A DNA stretch of 7,960 bases from Bacillota bacterium. Lineage in GTDB: Bacteria > Bacillota > Clostridia > Oscillospirales > Acutalibacteraceae. The translations under genes were made by a program, and so were the position numbers. The stretch spans positions 1 through 7,960 of the forward strand of contig JAEZRH010000080.1 of assembly GCA_023412845.1 (NCBI GenBank), given 5' to 3'. Of the stretch, positions 5,920-7,960 are shown in pieces (within the stretch, counting starts at the first letter, position 1; each line of letters opens with the position of its first letter). The notes beneath the pieces were generated by a model. The model had not been told where the DNA came from. It saw only the letters and a list, made by a program, of their open reading frames with translations, and searched no databases.

Positions 5920-5926
5920 TATAAAA

Positions 5927-7936
5927 TTGAGTAAAAGATTTCGAGCAACAAGCATTCTTCTGGCGGTGACGCTGCTGGTTTCCATGGTATTCACAGCAAC
6001 GCCGGCGTTTGCCGCCGCGACCGACCCGACGACCATCGCAAGCGACGGTTTCGATGCGGTTCAGACACTGGAGCTGAACACCCGCACTCCCTATGACATC
6101 GAATTGAGCAACGAGGACGCGACCGTGACGGCCCAGTCCAGCGACGATTCGGTCATTAAGACCGCTGTGGAGGCCGATACGCAGAATCCGGGCTTCTTTA
6201 CGCTGACCCTGGAAGCCTGGAAGGCCGGGCAGGCCACTGTTACGCTGACGGCTTCCGACGGAACGGCCAAAGAACAGAACATTACCGTGGAGGACACCGG
6301 CGCTGATCCGGATTATACGATTTCCAGCGACACGACTTCGGATTTTACTCTTCCCGCCAAGAACAGCCGTTACATAAAAATCCACTACGAAAGCAGCAAT
6401 TTTGACTTCTATGCTTTCCCAACCCTGGTTTCGGATAACGACAGCGCCGTTCATGTGGAGCAGGTCGATGCGGATTACGACAACAACGATTATTATTTCC
6501 GGGTCGACGCGGTCGGCGCCGACGGGCAGAGCGCGGCGCTTTCCATGGGAAGCTCAGACTACCTGCCGACCCAGAAGCTGTGCACCGTGACCATTGCGGA
6601 AAATAAGAACCTCCGCATCGATACGCAGTCGACGTATGTGTGCAGCGTATACGATACTTATGACTTTGTCGTCTACACCAGCGCGGCTACTCCTCCCGAA
6701 GTAAGCGCCGTCAATGACCTGGTTTCGGTGGATTATGTCGGACCGGTAACCGGCGGCTACAAATATGAGATGAATGCCCTGGGTACGGGCAACTCCATGG
6801 TGGAAGCCAAACAGGGTGGCGAGACCGCTTCGTTCGCGGTCTCGGTCAATGGCGGAGAACAGCCTTCGGTGGTCTCCGGCGATCCGAAAGCGGTGAGTGT
6901 TGAGCAGGGCAAAACCTATACCTATCACTTTGCCATCATGGGCGGCGGAGCGCCCCAGTTCGTCACCGATCCGGCCGACGCCGTGGCGGTGCAGTCCGTA
7001 AGCAAGGCCGGCATCGATTACGCCTGCACGGTTGTGGCAAACGGCGCGGTGGGGAGTTCCTCCGAGCTCTATGTTCAGTTTCCGGACAGCGGAGACGACA
7101 GCTTTACCGTGGACGCCGGGAAGATCACGGTGACCCAGCAGACGGGAACCTATATGAAATCCGACACAAACTATGACTTTACCGTTCCTTACGGTCAAAC
7201 CTATACCTTTAAAATTACGGGTGCGACTCAGTTTTACGCCGGCTCTTCCGGAGCTTTCAAAATTGAAAACGCCGGCAAATCCGGCAACGATACGTTTTAC
7301 CGGATCACGGCCGTCGGCAAGCCGGGAAACGCCGCCGGATTCTACATGTCCGCCCCGGACCGGGATCCGGTCAAGGTCTGCGTGGCGACGGTCGGCAATG
7401 TTTCGCTGTCCTCAGATACCCACTCCGATTTCAGCCTCGCCAAAGGCGCCAGCTACCAGTACAAGATCACGGCTCCCGGCATTACGAATCCTTCCGATAT
7501 CCATTTTACTCCCGGAAGCTCGGGAGTTCTCCAGACCTCGTTTGTGACAAGATCCGGGAATGATTTTTACTACAGGGTCACGGCGGCGGGGACTCCCGGC
7601 CAGCAGACCGGCGTCTATGTCTCCGCGCTCGGCCAGGCCGCTCAGAAGATCAATGTGGTGACCGTGAAATCCATTGAGATCACCTCGGATACCAGCTCCG
7701 ATTTCAGCCTTGCCAAGGGCAAAAGCTACCAGTTCAAGGTTACGGCTCCGGGGGCGTCTTCTGTGAATTTCAATGCGGGAAACTCGGGTGTCGTGACGGT
7801 CACGCCGGTAGCCCACAGCGGAAACGACTTTTTCTTCAAAGTCACTGCCGTGGGGAAGAGCGGTCAGTCGGTCGGCATCTACGCCGCCGCCCCGAACCAG
7901 GCCGCCAAAAAGCTTTGCGTGATCACCGTAAAATAA
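5927..7936 (+). CDS. Secreted protein of seven tandem Ig-like (beta-rich) repeats
   Basis: A 669-residue exported protein of unknown function. Initiation is at TTG, with a good ribosome binding site. The N-terminus has basic residues (SKRFR), a hydrophobic core (about 10-24) and an ATPAFA-A signal peptidase I site, cleaving after about residue 29. The rest is built from seven repeats starting near residues 39, 133, 232, 317, 412, 496 and 587. The best-kept consensus is SDT-SDF-LAKG-SYQ-K-TAPG, then a GNSGV turn, SGND-FY-VTAVG--GQ--G-Y--AP, and a final strand ending VTV. The Ser/Thr/Gly/Val-rich composition and alternating hydrophobic pattern suggest beta-sandwich modules of the bacterial Ig-like kind. 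There is no LPXTG, SLH, transmembrane or catalytic domain, so the protein may be released or held by partner binding. Neighbouring genes do not explain it; the AraC terminator separates it from the sugar operon. Adhesin, carbohydrate-binding or matrix roles are possible but unproven. Confidence 0.88.
   Translation: MSKRFRATSILLAVTLLVSMVFTATPAFAAATDPTTIASDGFDAVQTLELNTRTPYDIELSNEDATVTAQSSDDSVIKTAVEADTQNPGFFTLTLEAWKAGQATVTLTASDGTAKEQNITVEDTGADPDYTISSDTTSDFTLPAKNSRYIKIHYESSNFDFYAFPTLVSDNDSAVHVEQVDADYDNNDYYFRVDAVGADGQSAALSMGSSDYLPTQKLCTVTIAENKNLRIDTQSTYVCSVYDTYDFVVYTSAATPPEVSAVNDLVSVDYVGPVTGGYKYEMNALGTGNSMVEAKQGGETASFAVSVNGGEQPSVVSGDPKAVSVEQGKTYTYHFAIMGGGAPQFVTDPADAVAVQSVSKAGIDYACTVVANGAVGSSSELYVQFPDSGDDSFTVDAGKITVTQQTGTYMKSDTNYDFTVPYGQTYTFKITGATQFYAGSSGAFKIENAGKSGNDTFYRITAVGKPGNAAGFYMSAPDRDPVKVCVATVGNVSLSSDTHSDFSLAKGASYQYKITAPGITNPSDIHFTPGSSGVLQTSFVTRSGNDFYYRVTAAGTPGQQTGVYVSALGQAAQKINVVTVKSIEITSDTSSDFSLAKGKSYQFKVTAPGASSVNFNAGNSGVVTVTPVAHSGNDFFFKVTAVGKSGQSVGIYAAAPNQAAKKLCVITVK
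6041..7933 (+). repeat. Seven tandem repeats within the secreted protein
   Basis: Approximate units: 6041-6322, 6323-6619, 6620-6874, 6875-7159, 7160-7411, 7412-7684 and 7685-7933 (84 to 99 codons). The last three are closest to each other, aligning through the opening SDT..DF, the central SGND and the VTAVG..GQ..G-Y block. The fourth aligns at its opening (SGDPKAVSVEQGKTY against SDTHSDFSLAKGASY, equal length). The first and third are the most diverged and their boundaries are the least certain. Similarity is at protein level; the DNA copies have diverged, so these are old duplications rather than fresh ones. Confidence 0.8.
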
Positions 7937-7939
7937 CAT

Positions 7940-7960
7940 GCGGCCTATAAGAAGCCGCCC
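7940..7960 (+). terminator. Possible start of a terminator, cut by the window edge
   Basis: GCGGC (7940-7944) and GCCGC (7954-7958) can pair just after the TAA stop. Alternatively the AAGAAGCCGCCC at the very end could be the left arm of a larger hairpin beyond the window. There is not enough sequence to decide. Confidence 0.3.

Larger units (their letters stand above)
5633..5926. other. Non-coding region with nested repeats ahead of the repeat-protein gene
   Basis: About 290 nt without a convincing gene on either strand, AT-rich from about 5698 to 5850. Contents visible: a small inverted repeat GCGAACC/GGTTCGC (5656-5670), two tandem copies of an ATGC-CTTAA-TTTTCC motif (5692-5726), nested inverted repeats (5719-5776), a TATAAT (5779-5784), a third, inverted copy of the motif (5799-5810) and a ribosome binding site (5911-5919). 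No known riboswitch consensus was recognised. Confidence 0.7.

Noticed and set aside
6554..7198. Minus-strand open frame of 214 codons inside the repeat protein
   Set aside because: It is antisense to a protein with signal peptide and repeats running the whole length, and has no start signal of its own.
1..7960. CRISPR array, insertion sequence, phage or toxin-antitoxin genes
   Set aside because: No regularly spaced identical repeats, transposase motifs, terminal inverted repeats with target duplication, or small paired genes were seen.

Overview
The window looks like chromosomal DNA of a Gram-positive anaerobe of the Clostridia, probably an Oscillospirales-type organism. The pointers are strong GGAGG-type ribosome binding sites, TTG start codons, a lipoprotein-anchored sugar-binding protein, GC-rich genes with AT-rich gaps, and the style of the AraC regulator and of the secreted repeat protein. 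The species cannot be read from the sequence.

Positions 1-4256, minus strand, hold a sugar-utilisation operon. In transcription order it encodes a solute-binding lipoprotein (4256-2973), a MalF-type permease (2893-1667), a MalG-type permease (1654-833) and the N-terminal third of a glycoside hydrolase family 65 (GH65) enzyme (830 to the left edge). GH65 members are mostly phosphorylases of alpha-linked glucose disaccharides (maltose, trehalose, kojibiose, nigerose). The likely logic is capture of such a sugar, import, and intracellular phosphorolysis to glucose 1-phosphate. No ABC ATPase is present in the window, which fits the Firmicutes habit of sharing an MsmX/MsmK-type ATPase. A 9-bp hairpin lies between the binding-protein and permease genes. 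The tight spacing of the last three genes suggests translational coupling.

Positions 4257-4412 form an AT-rich divergent control region. It contains a symmetric 10-mer that supplies a perfect -10 hexamer on both strands. Reading right from it is an AraC-family regulator (4413-5618), the probable local regulator of the operon. Its stop codon sits in the loop of its own terminator, a perfect 32-nt palindrome.

Positions 5633-5926 are non-coding and contain tandem and inverted AT-rich motifs plus a compact set of nested inverted repeats that can be drawn as a three-way junction or as a competing longer hairpin. This is the least explained part of the window. After it comes a TTG-initiated, well-signalled gene (5927-7936) for a secreted 669-residue protein made almost entirely of seven tandem beta-rich repeats of about 83-97 residues, with no recognised catalytic domain or surface anchor. 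The most noteworthy items are this repeat protein and its leader, the roughly 110-residue extracellular insertion in the MalF-type permease, and an apparently missing segment in the binding protein.
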